Shown: piece by piece, positions 27,054 to 36,446 of the stretch
Numbering within the stretch: the first letter of the stretch is position 1
Layout: each line of letters begins with the position of its first letter
Origin: an uncultured Sphaerochaeta sp.
Lineage (GTDB): Bacteria; Spirochaetota; Spirochaetia; Sphaerochaetales; Sphaerochaetaceae
Length of the DNA: 64,000 bases
Direction: 5' to 3'
Assembly: GCF_963676285.1 (NCBI RefSeq)
Contig: NZ_OY781063.1
Location: forward strand, 1,302,001 to 1,366,000
Made by a program: the position numbers and the translations under genes
Notes under the pieces: generated by a model
The model's input: the letters and a program-made list of their open reading frames with translations, nothing else
Told to the model about the DNA's origin: nothing
Databases searched by the model: none

Positions 27054-27083
27054 AGATAGTCTCATGAACCCAGCAATCTCCCC
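27033..27083. repeat. 15-bp perfect inverted repeat across convergent gene ends
   Basis: GGGGAGATTGCTGGG at 27033-27047 is mirrored by CCCAGCAATCTCCCC at 27069-27083, with 21 bp between. The right arm is the 3' coding end of the serine hydrolase. It may act as a bidirectional terminator, although neither side has a T tract. Confidence 0.6.
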
Positions 27084-28108
27084 AAAATCTCAAGTCTTAT
27101 TGAATTAATATTTCTCACCGTACGCGTATGCAGTCGATTGGTCAGGATGGTAATTACCATATCCCTCTTTGGATTCACATAGAGGTAGGTACCGGTAAAG
27201 CCGGTGTGACCAAAACCCTGGTCAGGATAGAGTTCTCCGTACTGTATCCCGTAGCCTCTGCCCTCACCCCAGTTTTTGATTGTGTTGTTGTAGAGTCGTG
27301 CATCTAGTTTCGCATGGTCAGCACTCAGAAAAGCCTTCCCAAAGGTAAGTACATCCTGAGGAGATGAGAATAAGCCAGCGTGGCCGGAAACACCATGGAA
27401 ATAGTAGTGGGCGTTACCATCATTACAGGAACCTCGTATAGGGCTGGTTTCATCTCTCCATCCGTTGAAAGATAAACCACGGTCATGGACCATCTGCTTC
27501 TCTATCCGGTTCCCATATTCGGTAGCCACACACAGTGAAGGGATCGGGCGGTAGGTAGTATCGCTTAATCCGAGGGGGTTCAAGACCAATGTTTGCATTG
27601 CCTCATGCAAGCACAGATTTGTTGTATTACTGACGATCAGGCCAAGAAGCATGAAGTTGATGTCGGAGTAGATCATTTTGTTGGATAGAGGGTACTCTTT
27701 GAGTATGTCATGGAGAATGGTCTGAAAATCTTCCCCACTTCGTGTATAGAACGGGTACCAGGCAGGTAACCCTGAGTGATGGGTTAACAGGTCAGCAATT
27801 TGTATAGGTTTGAGATTCTGTCTGAGTTTTGGGTTTTCAATAGGAAGCAGGTCGATAATCTTGGTATGTTCCTGGAACCGTTGTTCATGCATGAGTTTCA
27901 GAACTGCCATGGTGGTGTAGAGCTTGGTCAAAGAAGCAAGGTCGAAGAGATGGGAGGGAGTAAGAGGTGGGCCACCCCACGCTGTGGTGCCCCATGTTTT
28001 TATCTGTTGTTCCCCTGCTTGATAGACCCCTACGGCAACTGCAGAGAAGTACTGCCCTTGTATATATTCGGCTAGTATGGGGCTGAGATTATCGAGTGTC
28101 GTGTTCAT
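27062..28108 (-). CDS. Serine hydrolase of the beta-lactamase/PBP family
   Basis: The 348-residue protein has Ser59-Leu-Thr-Lys62 (S-x-x-K, catalytic Ser and Lys), Tyr147-Ser-Asp (Y-x-N-like) and a GHTGFTG motif near residue 298 replacing the KTG triad, as in class C-like esterases and D-aminopeptidases. There is no signal peptide, so it acts in the cytoplasm. As last gene of a muropeptide uptake operon it probably trims imported muropeptides, for example as an amidase or peptidase. It overlaps the GNAT stop by 1 bp (TAATG). Confidence 0.82.
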   Translation of the reverse strand: MNTTLDNLSPILAEYIQGQYFSAVAVGVYQAGEQQIKTWGTTAWGGPPLTPSHLFDLASLTKLYTTMAVLKLMHEQRFQEHTKIIDLLPIENPKLRQNLKPIQIADLLTHHSGLPAWYPFYTRSGEDFQTILHDILKEYPLSNKMIYSDINFMLLGLIVSNTTNLCLHEAMQTLVLNPLGLSDTTYRPIPSLCVATEYGNRIEKQMVHDRGLSFNGWRDETSPIRGSCNDGNAHYYFHGVSGHAGLFSSPQDVLTFGKAFLSADHAKLDARLYNNTIKNWGEGRGYGIQYGELYPDQGFGHTGFTGTYLYVNPKRDMVITILTNRLHTRTVRNINSIRLEILGRLLGS

Positions 28109-28578
28109 TAGTTTCTTCCCTCGTGTTTCTTTACCATGATCACCTCGGCAATCCCCTCCTTGGCAAAGTCAGGAAGGGCCCCTACTCTCTGGTAGCCGTG
28201 CTTCTCATAGAACTGCTGTGCTCCAATATTGAATTCTGAGACAAGAAGAAACCAATCTTTCTTGAGATAGCGCGTCTGTTCCTCAAACTCCTTCAGGAGC
28301 AGGGTACCGACCCCTCTGCCCTGAAAGCTGGGGTCTACGGCAATGAAGCGAAGATAGGGGGCAGCGAGGAATGCACCATGTGTATGTACCCAGGCAAACG
28401 CGGCAAGTCTGCCTTCCTCCTCAGCAATGAAGAGGAGGTTTTCTTTTTCTGTGCATGCTCGTTGTAATTTTTGTATCCATTTGTCTTTAGTGAACCCGTA
28501 GGTCTTACCCAAGGGAAGATCATTGGCAAGTTGTGCACATACAGGAATATCTTCTTCTCTGATCTGACGTATCTGCAT
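28108..28578 (-). CDS. GNAT-family N-acetyltransferase
   Basis: The 156-residue protein shows the GNAT acetyl-CoA site RFIAVDPSFQGRGVGTLLLKEF (Q-x-x-G-x-G/A) and the C-terminal FYEKHGYQRVG strand. The substrate is unknown. Tightly placed between the dipeptide epimerase and the serine hydrolase, it may modify amino sugars or D-amino acids released from peptidoglycan; that is inference from position. Confidence 0.85.
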   Translation of the reverse strand: MQIRQIREEDIPVCAQLANDLPLGKTYGFTKDKWIQKLQRACTEKENLLFIAEEEGRLAAFAWVHTHGAFLAAPYLRFIAVDPSFQGRGVGTLLLKEFEEQTRYLKKDWFLLVSEFNIGAQQFYEKHGYQRVGALPDFAKEGIAEVIMVKKHEGRN

Positions 28579-28581
28579 GGT

Positions 28582-29601
28582 TCATGGCTCCAGAATAAAG
28601 GGCGGTGTGGAGGCGAAGAGCTCGAGGAGTTTGGGCGAGGGAGTGAGTTCCTGCAGCGCACCAAAGGGAAGCTCATTCCTATAGGTCAATCCAGAGAACG
28701 GGTCGTCAGCAAGGAGCATTGGGCCATCGAGGTCGATCCATCTACAGAGAGGTTCGAGCGTGAGGGCACTGGTCACCGCGAGAGAGGACTCAACCATACA
28801 ACTGAGCAGTACATCGAGGGAATGCTTCTCAGCTTCCTCTATGAGCTTCTTTGCTGCCTGAGGGCCTCCACTCTTCGCGAGTTTCACCACAATACCGCTG
28901 GCACTACCTGCATACCGCTTAAGGTCGTCCAGGGTCTGAACCGTCTCATCCAAGATAATGGGAATATTGCTCAGTGAGGAGAGGGCTTGCAGCTCTTCCG
29001 GGCTGCCTGCGATTGGCTCCTCGATCAGCTCGATATGTTGGTCTTGTAACTGCTCAATGATTGATTGGGCCTCACTAAAGCTCCACCCTTGGTTTGCATC
29101 AAGGCGGATACGTAGGTCAGGGAAGCGTTCCCTGATCAACGTGATACGCTGTACATCATCGGGAAAGCCTGCCTTCAACTTAATGGTGGAGAACCCGCAA
29201 CTTGCAATAGCCTCCAACATGCGCTGCATGTCGGATGTATAGGCGATGGTAAAGGAAGAACCCCGTACGGAGTTACCATTTGGCTGATCGGGAGCCTTGT
29301 CTTGCAAGCCAAGCATGGCTGTGGTATATGCACAGGCACTCATGGTGTAAGAGAATGAATCGACCACTTCAAGTGTTTGGTTTTCTCGTATCATCGCTGG
29401 AGTAATGGTACGCTGCAAGTCCTCAAGGATCTGTTCTTTGGTAACCCCATAGTAGGGAACGACGGCAGCCTCCCCGTACACAGTCTTATGGTCTGTTTTG
29501 ATTTGCAGGAACACATTCTCACGGTAGTCAGAACTACCGTGAGCTATATGGAAGGGAGTTTTCAGCATCAGTTTAGCTGGAACTGCGGTCACTTCAAGCA
29601 T
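28582..29601 (-). CDS. L-Ala-D/L-Glu epimerase (dipeptide epimerase, enolase superfamily)
   Basis: The 339-residue protein has the N-terminal capping domain and the barrel motifs of muconate-lactonizing-type enzymes: IKLKAGFPDD with the K-x-K acid/base pair, RLDANQGW, IEEPI, ILDETVQ for the metal ligands, and VVKLAKSGGP for the second lysine. YcjG/YkfB-type members convert L-Ala-D-Glu from murein peptides to L-Ala-L-Glu. The start at 29601 is chosen for its AGGAG site 8 bp upstream; it overlaps the oppF stop by 8 bp. Confidence 0.87.
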   Translation of the reverse strand: MLEVTAVPAKLMLKTPFHIAHGSSDYRENVFLQIKTDHKTVYGEAAVVPYYGVTKEQILEDLQRTITPAMIRENQTLEVVDSFSYTMSACAYTTAMLGLQDKAPDQPNGNSVRGSSFTIAYTSDMQRMLEAIASCGFSTIKLKAGFPDDVQRITLIRERFPDLRIRLDANQGWSFSEAQSIIEQLQDQHIELIEEPIAGSPEELQALSSLSNIPIILDETVQTLDDLKRYAGSASGIVVKLAKSGGPQAAKKLIEEAEKHSLDVLLSCMVESSLAVTSALTLEPLCRWIDLDGPMLLADDPFSGLTYRNELPFGALQELTPSPKLLELFASTPPFILEP

Positions 29602-30607
29602 CAGAGGACTCCTCATACAACAAGCACGCTACCTGATGGTTTCCACCCTGCTCTTTCAACGCTGGCTTTACTTCCTTGCACCTTGGCATGGCCTTCGGAC
29701 AACGCTCATAAAACGGGCAGCCAGTGCGAACTACAGACGGGGAGGGAACATCGCCTTTCAGAATCATTCGCTGCCTCTTCTTTGCTGCAATAGGGTCAGG
29801 GACAGGAACAGCAGAGAGCAAGGCCCTGGTATAGGGGTGCAAGGGGTTGTCATTCAATTCCTTGCTGGAGGCCATCTCCACAATATTGCCCAGATACATG
29901 ACGGCAATACGGTCACAGAAGTATTCAACAACCGAAAGGTCATGGGCGATAAAGATGAAGGTAAGGTCAAACTCCTTCTGTAGGTCCTTGAGCAGGTTTA
30001 GGATCTGTGACTGGATGGAAACATCCAGTGCACTGACCGGTTCATCTGCAAGGATCAACTTTGGGCCCAAGGAGAGTGCTCTGGCAATTCCAATACGCTG
30101 ACGCTGACCACCGGAGAACTCATGCGGATAGCGGTTTGCGTAGATGGAAGAGAGACCACACCGCTCCAAGAGGGAGAGTGCTTTCTCTTTAATCTCTTCC
30201 TCACTCAAGGAGAGCAAGCCTTTCTTCACGAAGATCCTCATGGGCTCAGCGACAATGTCGATCGCACGCATTCGGGGATCGAGGGAAGAATATGGATCCT
30301 GGAAGATAATCTGGAAGTTCTGTCGCTCCTTAATCAGGTCACTCTCACTCAGGCTGGCAAGATCAACTCCGGAGAACAGGACTTCTCCACCGGTAATCCG
30401 CTCCAGGCGGGAGATTGCCAGGATGGTGGTGGATTTTCCGCAGCCTGACTCTCCGACCAATCCCAAGGCTTCGCCTTGCTGGACGGTGAAAGAAATACCA
30501 TCCACCGCTCGCACAGCTCCAACCTTTCTTTTGAAGATGATGCCTTTCTCTATGGGGAAATGGACCTTGAGGTCTCTTACTTCCAACAATGTCTCACGCT
30601 CTGCCAT
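29594..30607 (-). CDS. oppF: Oligopeptide/muropeptide ABC transporter ATPase OppF
   Basis: The 337-residue ABC ATPase has Walker A GESGCGKST (52-60), signature FSGGQRQRIGIARAL, Walker B LILADEPVSALD, the switch His in FIAHDLSVV, and the C-terminal Opp/Dpp zinc-like motif TGCPFYERCPKAMPRC. The ATG at 30607 follows GGAGGAG; the frame open to 30955 is only shadow sequence. It overlaps oppD by 14 bp. Confidence 0.93.
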   Translation of the reverse strand: MAERETLLEVRDLKVHFPIEKGIIFKRKVGAVRAVDGISFTVQQGEALGLVGESGCGKSTTILAISRLERITGGEVLFSGVDLASLSESDLIKERQNFQIIFQDPYSSLDPRMRAIDIVAEPMRIFVKKGLLSLSEEEIKEKALSLLERCGLSSIYANRYPHEFSGGQRQRIGIARALSLGPKLILADEPVSALDVSIQSQILNLLKDLQKEFDLTFIFIAHDLSVVEYFCDRIAVMYLGNIVEMASSKELNDNPLHPYTRALLSAVPVPDPIAAKKRQRMILKGDVPSPSVVRTGCPFYERCPKAMPRCKEVKPALKEQGGNHQVACLLYEESSDA

Positions 30608-31748
30608 GCTTACTCTCCTCCGGATACAACCAACATGCGACGGTTCTCTCTCCCTCTGCCTCTTGAAGCACAACCTCTGGAGGAAGCTTGGAAGCACAGA
30701 TGTCCATCGCTTTATCACAACGGTCACGGAAGGGACAACCAGGAGGAAGGTTTGCCAGATCAGGAGGGGAACCCTTGATCGAATGGAGCCGCTGGGCACC
30801 CACGTTTCCCATACGAGGGATGGATTCAAGCAATCCTCTCGTATAGGGGTGCTTCGGACTCCCGAAGAGCGCTTCCACCCCAGCGCGCTCCACGATACGA
30901 CCGGCATACATGACGCATACATGGTCGCACATCTCTGCGATGACCCCCAGGTCATGGGTGATCATAATGACCGAGGTCTGATACTGTTCCTTCTTCTCTC
31001 GGATGAGATCAAGGATCTGGGCCTGAATGGTAACATCCAGGGCGGTGGTCGGTTCATCGGCAATAAGAATATCAGGGTTGCAGGAAAGCGCCATGGCGAT
31101 CATGACACGCTGGCGCATTCCCCCGGAGAACTGATGGGGATAACACTCAGCGCGCATCTCGGGGTCTGGGATACCAATGATTCTGAGCAGCTCAATGGCC
31201 TGCTTCTTTGCCTCTTGCTTCTTCATTCCCCAACGAAGCGAGAGTAGCGGAAGCCATGGTTCCATTACCGAGCGAGTGCTGGGAAAGCAAGGTGAGATAC
31301 CCCGCCCCTTGGGGCGGAAAAGGAGGCTACGCCTCCTGCGGCAGGGCTTGCCCTGGTTATTGATACCTTTCATCCCCTGGTGGAGCATCAAGGTCTCAGC
31401 AATTTGCTTCCATACCTTGATCACTGGATTCAAGGAGGTAAGCGGATCCTGGAAGATCATGGAGATATGCTTCCCTCTGATGGAAAGCATTTCGTTCTCG
31501 CTCACGCTGAGCAGGTCCTGGTCATGGAAGAGGACCTTCCCTCCGGTAATCCTCCCAGGAGGGTATTCGATCAGGCGGAGAATGGAGAGGTTGGTTACTG
31601 ATTTTCCGGAACCCGACTCTCCCACAATTCCAAGTGTCTGTCCCCGCTCCAGGTCAAAGGAAACCTTGTTTACTGCGTTGACGATACCACGTTCAGACTT
31701 GAACTCGGTAACCAGGCCTTCTACTTGCAAAATAGTTGTTTCATGCAT
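30594..31748 (-). CDS. oppD: Oligopeptide/muropeptide ABC transporter ATPase OppD, with 49-residue insertion
   Basis: The ABC ATPase of 384 residues has Walker A GESGSGKS (43-50), Q-loop [11 protein letters not shown], signature [15 protein letters not shown], Walker [13 protein letters not shown], switch His in MITHDLGVI and the [17 protein letters not shown] tail. Between the Q-loop and the signature, residues 128-176 are foreign: an Arg/Pro-rich stretch with [14 protein letters not shown] not found in OppD proteins. It is encoded by a 147-bp palindromic insertion (31221-31367) that keeps the frame and is bordered by Gly-Met-Lys codons on both sides. The helical subdomain could tolerate it or the protein may be impaired. 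The ATG at 31748 has AGGAGG at good distance. Confidence 0.9.
   Translation of the reverse strand: MHETTILQVEGLVTEFKSERGIVNAVNKVSFDLERGQTLGIVGESGSGKSVTNLSILRLIEYPPGRITGGKVLFHDQDLLSVSENEMLSIRGKHISMIFQDPLTSLNPVIKVWKQIAETLMLHQGMKGINNQGKPCRRRRSLLFRPKGRGISPCFPSTRSVMEPWLPLLSLRWGMKKQEAKKQAIELLRIIGIPDPEMRAECYPHQFSGGMRQRVMIAMALSCNPDILIADEPTTALDVTIQAQILDLIREKKEQYQTSVIMITHDLGVIAEMCDHVCVMYAGRIVERAGVEALFGSPKHPYTRGLLESIPRMGNVGAQRLHSIKGSPPDLANLPPGCPFRDRCDKAMDICASKLPPEVVLQEAEGERTVACWLYPEESKHGRA
31221..31367 (-). repeat. In-frame palindromic insertion element inside oppD (three tandem hairpins)
   Basis: Three perfect stems lie within 54 bp: CCGCCCC-TT-GGGGCGG (31302-31317), AGGAGGC-TAC-GCCTCCT (31321-31337) and CAGGGC-TT-GCCCTG (31342-31355). 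The segment is 147 bp, a multiple of three, so oppD stays open. Short similar sequences (GGGGATGAAA and GGGGAATGAAG on the coding strand) border it, possibly a target duplication. The layout resembles repetitive palindromic elements that insert in coding genes. Confidence 0.75.
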
Positions 31749-31760
31749 ATCCAGCACCTC

Positions 31761-32597
31761 CTACCTGACGTTCCGTAGTCTGGGGTCCAGGATATCTCTC
31801 AGGCCGTCACCCAAGAGGTTGAATCCTAAAACCAACAGGACAATGGCGAGTCCAGGATAGATTGCTGTCCACGGTGCAAACATCATGACCTTTCGGGCAC
31901 TGCTGAGCATATTTCCCCAGGAAGGGTCTGGAGGCTGTACTCCAAGTCCCAGGAAGCTCAACGCCGATTCAAGTAGAATAGCTGTTGAGAGCGACAAGGA
32001 GATCTGGACGATTAAGGGTGCGGTTATATTGGGCAGGAGGTGGTGTCTCAGGATATAGGTCCTGCCAGCTCCGTTTGACTTCGCGGCACGGATAAACTCA
32101 TTGCCCTTCAAGGCAATGATTGATCCCCTGCTGATTCTTGCAAACTGAGGGATGTAGACAATACCAATCGCCAGTACCACGTTATAGGTGTGTTCTCCCA
32201 GTATTGCCATGATGAAGATGGCGAGCAAGAGGGAAGGAAAGGCAAAGAGGATATCAGCAAAACGCATGATTGCATTGTCGGTCTTGCCTCCAAGGTATCC
32301 TGCCCACACGCCCATGAAGATGCCTATCACAGCACCCAAGGCAGTCGCACTCACACTGATGATGAAGGAGACAGAGGTCCCTTTCATGATTCTCGAGAGG
32401 ACATCCCTCCCGAACTCATCGGTACCGAAGAGATGGCCACTTGCGAGAGACGGTCCTTGCAGGACCTCCGCTGAGTTCATCGCAACCGGGTCGAAGGGCA
32501 ACCAGAAGAGCGAGACGATGCTCATCAATACATAGAGAAGAATGACAATAAGCCCTGCAAGTGCTATTTTGTTTCGTACAATTCTTGGTGTTTTCAT
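31761..32597 (-). CDS. oppC: Oligopeptide/muropeptide ABC transporter permease OppC
   Basis: The 278-residue permease has about six membrane spans and the N-terminal DppC/OppC pattern (first span, then HLFGTDEFGRDVLSRIMKGT). The coupling-helix region EFIRAAKSNGAGRTYILRHHLLPN and the ending GDGLRDILDPRLR are typical. The ATG at 32597 is 4 bp after the oppB stop, with GGAG upstream; an upstream reading to 32648 would overlap oppB needlessly. Confidence 0.92.
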   Translation of the reverse strand: MKTPRIVRNKIALAGLIVILLYVLMSIVSLFWLPFDPVAMNSAEVLQGPSLASGHLFGTDEFGRDVLSRIMKGTSVSFIISVSATALGAVIGIFMGVWAGYLGGKTDNAIMRFADILFAFPSLLLAIFIMAILGEHTYNVVLAIGIVYIPQFARISRGSIIALKGNEFIRAAKSNGAGRTYILRHHLLPNITAPLIVQISLSLSTAILLESALSFLGLGVQPPDPSWGNMLSSARKVMMFAPWTAIYPGLAIVLLVLGFNLLGDGLRDILDPRLRNVR

Positions 32598-32601
32598 AGC
32601 A

Positions 32602-33564
32602 TCACTTCTCCTCATCAACCAATCGAATTCGGGGATCTGCCATTGCATAGACCAGATCCGTTACAAGATTGACCAATACAAAGAGGGATGCGATCACCAA
32701 CATGATCGCCTGGATCACTGGATAGTCTCTCTGGTTGATCGCATAGAGGGCAAGCCTGCCCATACCGGGAAGTGCAAATACTTCCTCTATGACAATCGAG
32801 CCACCAAGCAGGTATCCTGCATTGAACCCTGTCACGGTAATGACAGGGAGGATGGCATTCTTCAGTGCATGGATGATAATCACCTTCCTCTTGGGAAGGC
32901 CCTTGGCCTTTGCAGTTCTCACATAATCCATCTGCAGGACTTCCAGCATGCTGTTTCGTGTGTAGCGCATTACCACGGCTGCAAACCCAAATCCGATGGC
33001 AAGGGAGGGAAGGAAGAACATTTTCAGATTCTGTAGTGGGTTTTCAAACAGACTTACATAGTTCCCCATGGGTATCCAACCCTGCGAGGAAGAAAAAGCA
33101 ATAACCATCAAGGCCGCCAGCCAAAACTGGGGTAAGGAGAGACCTATCAGGCCAATAATCCTATTAAGAAAATCGCCAAAGGTGTCCTGCTTCAGTGAGG
33201 AGAGTATTCCAAGCGGTATGCCAATGATCAGGGCGAGAACCAATGAGTAAAGGGTCAGCTCCAAGCTGATCGGAAGCCTACTGAGAATATCAGGAAGCAC
33301 TGGCCTTCCAGTCCTCAGTGAATACCCGAAGTCACCCCGCATGATATCCCCTACCCACTCAATATAGAGTACAGGGATAGGCTTGTCCTCCCCAAACAAC
33401 CGTTTGAGTTGTTCCATCTGTTCAGGAGTAGCCTCGACCTGGGTTCCCATGTACATCTGCAAAGCAGAACCTGGGATCAGACGAACCAGGAAGAACACAA
33501 TCAAGGAAACCCCAATAAGTACTGGAATAAGCGAAAGCAGTCGCTTGACAATATATTTTCCCAC
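32602..33564 (-). CDS. oppB: Oligopeptide/muropeptide ABC transporter permease OppB
   Basis: The 320-residue permease begins GKYIVKRLLSLIPVLIGVSLIVFFLVRLIPGS, the standard OppB/DppB first span. It carries DYVRTAKAKGLPKRKVIIIHALKNAILPVIT as the EAA coupling loop and ends near VYAMADPRIRL. It uses a GTG start at 33564 preceded by AGAGGT. It pairs with OppC to form the membrane channel. Confidence 0.92.
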   Translation of the reverse strand: MGKYIVKRLLSLIPVLIGVSLIVFFLVRLIPGSALQMYMGTQVEATPEQMEQLKRLFGEDKPIPVLYIEWVGDIMRGDFGYSLRTGRPVLPDILSRLPISLELTLYSLVLALIIGIPLGILSSLKQDTFGDFLNRIIGLIGLSLPQFWLAALMVIAFSSSQGWIPMGNYVSLFENPLQNLKMFFLPSLAIGFGFAAVVMRYTRNSMLEVLQMDYVRTAKAKGLPKRKVIIIHALKNAILPVITVTGFNAGYLLGGSIVIEEVFALPGMGRLALYAINQRDYPVIQAIMLVIASLFVLVNLVTDLVYAMADPRIRLVDEEK

Positions 33565-33592
33565 AAAACACCTCTGGATGTCATATTGTAGA

Positions 33593-33620
33593 GAGACTCC
33601 TCCCCGCAGGAAGGAGTCCT
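33593..33620 (-). promoter_or_regulatory. Hairpin between oppA and oppB
   Basis: ACTCCT (33596-33601) pairs with AGGAGT (33612-33617), extended imperfectly outward by GAG/CTC-type pairs. A stem just after a binding-protein gene commonly limits read-through and stabilises the upstream mRNA, giving more binding protein than permease. Confidence 0.55.
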
Positions 33621-33633
33621 CTGAAAATACTCG

Positions 33634-35181
33634 TTATTTTGTTACTTCAGCGTGTGTCACATAGAACAGGCTACCATTTCCTACGAGTTTGAATCCTTCT
33701 ACAGCGGGACTGGTTACCTGGTTCTCGTTAGGAGAATACAAGAACACCAAGGGAACGTTTGTAGCTAGTACTTCCTGCACCTTGTCATAGGTAGCTTTTC
33801 GCTCTGCTACAACCGTCTGCTCTCTTCCAAGGTCGAGCAGTCTATCAGTTTCCTTATCAGCATACATGAAGTTATTTACTCCACCGGTGCTGTGCAGGGA
33901 ACGATAGAGGAAGCGGTCAGGTTCACTGCTTCCACCGCGGAGCTCAACCATGGTACTGAAGTCACGTTTCACCCAGCGGTCGATGTAATTACCCCATTCA
34001 ACGACATCAAGGTTTGCTGTTACGCCGATGTTCTTCAGTTGGTCTTGAATGACCTGGGCAACTGCCAAGCCACCCTCATAGGTAGATGAGCAGACGATGT
34101 CAAAACTAAGTCCATTGGGATATCCTGCATCAGCAAGCAACTGCTTTGCCTTTGCATAGTCAGTCTTTCCAAGGGGAAGCTGCTCTGGGGGAATTGCCCA
34201 ATATTTAGCGGAGATAGGAATCGGGCCGGTTGCGGCACCCATGCCATACTCAGCCATGGTCAGGATCTCGCTGCGGTCAATGGCGAGGGCGATAGCCTGA
34301 CGGACACGGATGTCATCGAAGGGAGCTTTCTGGTTGTTGAAGCTGAATACCCTGACATTCATTCCTGGCTTGCTCATAACCACGACACTCTTGTCGGCGC
34401 TTGCCTGACGAATGGTAGCACCATCATTGATGGTTGCAATATCCAAGTTACCTGACTTGATTCCAGCCAAGAGAGAGGCTTCCTCAGGGATGACCCTGTA
34501 GATGACCTTCTCGGTCTTTGGAAGCCCGGGTTCAAAGTATTCAGGATTCTTCACCAGTGTCATGGAGTTGTCAACGACCCACTCCTCGAGCATATAGGGA
34601 CCGGTACCACAAACAACTCTCTGCAGGTTTCCATTCTCTTCCACCACTTCGCGGGGGACAATGGAGATGTTGTTTGAAGTCAAGGCATCAAGCAATGAAG
34701 CCAACGGAGAAGAAAGCGTAATCTTCACCGTGTAGTCATCCACAACCTCGATGGTGTCGATCGTAGCAATATAGGAACGACCGGGTGCTGCGGTTGTAGG
34801 ATCGAGCACACGCTCGAGTGAATACTTCACATCGTCGGCAACCATCTCTCTTCCATTATGGAATTTGACACCCTTCTTCAGGTGGAAGATATAGGTCAGG
34901 TTATCTGGGATTTCCCAGGACTCTGCCAGATCAGGAACCACTTCCATGTTTTCATTGAGACGAACCAAGCGGTTGTACAGCAAATCGATTCTACGCATGG
35001 AGGAGAATGCGGTTACGATATGGGGATCCAGTCCCACAGCTTCTTGGCTAACCCCGATGGTCAGGGTAGATGACTTTTGTGCTGCTGGAGCCTCCTCCTT
35101 CACACCTGCGGCAAAAGCAGAAGACATTGCAAAAACCAGCAATGCTACTGCACAGACCAAAAACAGATTACGTTTTTTCAT
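33634..35181 (-). CDS. oppA: Periplasmic oligopeptide/muropeptide-binding protein (SBP family 5)
   Basis: The 515-residue protein starts with a signal peptide (KK then FLVCAVALLVFAMSSAFA, cleavage likely after AFA). Family 5 features follow: VSQEAVGLDPHIVTAFSS, YIFHLKKGVKFHNGREMVADDVKYSLERV, and DIRVRQAIALAIDRSEIL in the second half. There is no lipobox Cys, so it should be soluble in the periplasm. Downstream of anmK and upstream of the permeases, it probably binds muropeptides or murein peptides; peptide or glycan preference cannot be told from sequence. Confidence 0.9.
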   Translation of the reverse strand: MKKRNLFLVCAVALLVFAMSSAFAAGVKEEAPAAQKSSTLTIGVSQEAVGLDPHIVTAFSSMRRIDLLYNRLVRLNENMEVVPDLAESWEIPDNLTYIFHLKKGVKFHNGREMVADDVKYSLERVLDPTTAAPGRSYIATIDTIEVVDDYTVKITLSSPLASLLDALTSNNISIVPREVVEENGNLQRVVCGTGPYMLEEWVVDNSMTLVKNPEYFEPGLPKTEKVIYRVIPEEASLLAGIKSGNLDIATINDGATIRQASADKSVVVMSKPGMNVRVFSFNNQKAPFDDIRVRQAIALAIDRSEILTMAEYGMGAATGPIPISAKYWAIPPEQLPLGKTDYAKAKQLLADAGYPNGLSFDIVCSSTYEGGLAVAQVIQDQLKNIGVTANLDVVEWGNYIDRWVKRDFSTMVELRGGSSEPDRFLYRSLHSTGGVNNFMYADKETDRLLDLGREQTVVAERKATYDKVQEVLATNVPLVFLYSPNENQVTSPAVEGFKLVGNGSLFYVTHAEVTK

Positions 35182-35216
35182 AATTCGCTCCTTTTGTTAT
35201 TCTCATCTGACAAATA

Positions 35217-36446
35217 TCAGAGTTGTTGCATGGTAATGGTTCCGAGCACCACTCTTCTGTTGGCTCCGGTTACCTTCGGAATATTGGAAGGTCTTCCCAT
35301 CAATGACTCATGCGCCATTAAGGCGAAGGCCATTGCCTCTCTGGCTTGGTCCGGTACTCCTACCTCATCTGATGGGTGTACGCTAATACCCTCTGGCAGG
35401 TAGCCCTGGATCATGGAGAGCAGGGTCTTGTTCCGCGCTCCTCCTCCACTGACCACTACGGTATCCAGTGCAGTTACAGGGAGCACGAAATCCTTGTATG
35501 AACTGGCAATGGTTTTTGCGGTAAAAGCGGTAGCGGTAGCTACCAGGTCCTCAAAGCTGAGGCCCAAGGCTTCCGCTTGTTTTAATACCTGTTCACTATA
35601 ATCTGATCCATAGACTTCACGACCGGTGCTTTTAGGGGGTTTCTTTGCAAAATAGGGGTCTCTCATCATCTGGGTAAGCAATTCTTCAGATACCGTACCA
35701 CGCGCTGCAATCGCACCCCCATCGTCATATTGCTGCTCCCCGCTTGTACCAAGTGCAACTATCTGGTCGATGATCATGTTGCCGGGCCCGGTATCGAAAG
35801 CAAAGATTGCTTCCTCATCCCCTCCCTGTGGTAGTACAGTCACATTCCCGATACCTCCGATGTTCTGGACAGCGATACCCTTCCCTTCCTGGTGGAAGAG
35901 CAGGTAATCGATGTAGGGAGCGAGGGGAGCACCCTCGCCTCCTTCGGCCATATCGGCAGAGCGGAAGTCGGAGATGACAGGAAGACCGGTAAGAGAAGCG
36001 ACCATCTGGGCATTACCTATCTGCAAGGTTCCCGTAATGGCTAATGATCCTTCGGGGCCTGGGAAAGTTCTTGGAACTGGAGCATGCCACACGGTCTGTC
36101 CATGCATACCAATGGCAGCAATAGAGTCTCGTTCCACTCCACTATGCTCGATCAATCTGTTGACCGCTTCCCCGTTCCAGTGGGCAAGACCGAAGTGGGC
36201 AAAACAGAGGTCTTCAATGTCTGCAGCCCCTTTTACACAAAGGCAATTCACCATCGCTTTTACGTCATTGGTATAGGGAATTGCGACCTGGTCTTCCAAG
36301 GTCACACTTTCTACATGACCATCTGCCTCTGAGGTAATGGTCACAAGAACCGCATCAACACCATCCAAGCTTGTCCCCGACATGAGGCCGATGATTCGAT
36401 GGGTTGTCTCTTTCCTGTATCGATGAATCAAGTCGTTTGTGTTCAT
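35217..36446 (-). CDS. anmK: 1,6-anhydro-N-acetylmuramic acid kinase
   Basis: The 409-residue kinase opens with IIGLMSGTSLDGVDAVLV, the diagnostic AnmK ATP-binding motif. It continues with IGMHGQTVWHAP, VISDFRSADMAEGGEGAPLAPYIDYLLF, VQNIGGIGNVTVL and FDTGPGNMIID. It cleaves and phosphorylates anhydroMurNAc to MurNAc-6-phosphate, the substrate of MurQ encoded divergently. It is first in the leftward operon. Confidence 0.95.
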   Translation of the reverse strand: MNTNDLIHRYRKETTHRIIGLMSGTSLDGVDAVLVTITSEADGHVESVTLEDQVAIPYTNDVKAMVNCLCVKGAADIEDLCFAHFGLAHWNGEAVNRLIEHSGVERDSIAAIGMHGQTVWHAPVPRTFPGPEGSLAITGTLQIGNAQMVASLTGLPVISDFRSADMAEGGEGAPLAPYIDYLLFHQEGKGIAVQNIGGIGNVTVLPQGGDEEAIFAFDTGPGNMIIDQIVALGTSGEQQYDDGGAIAARGTVSEELLTQMMRDPYFAKKPPKSTGREVYGSDYSEQVLKQAEALGLSFEDLVATATAFTAKTIASSYKDFVLPVTALDTVVVSGGGARNKTLLSMIQGYLPEGISVHPSDEVGVPDQAREAMAFALMAHESLMGRPSNIPKVTGANRRVVLGTITMQQL

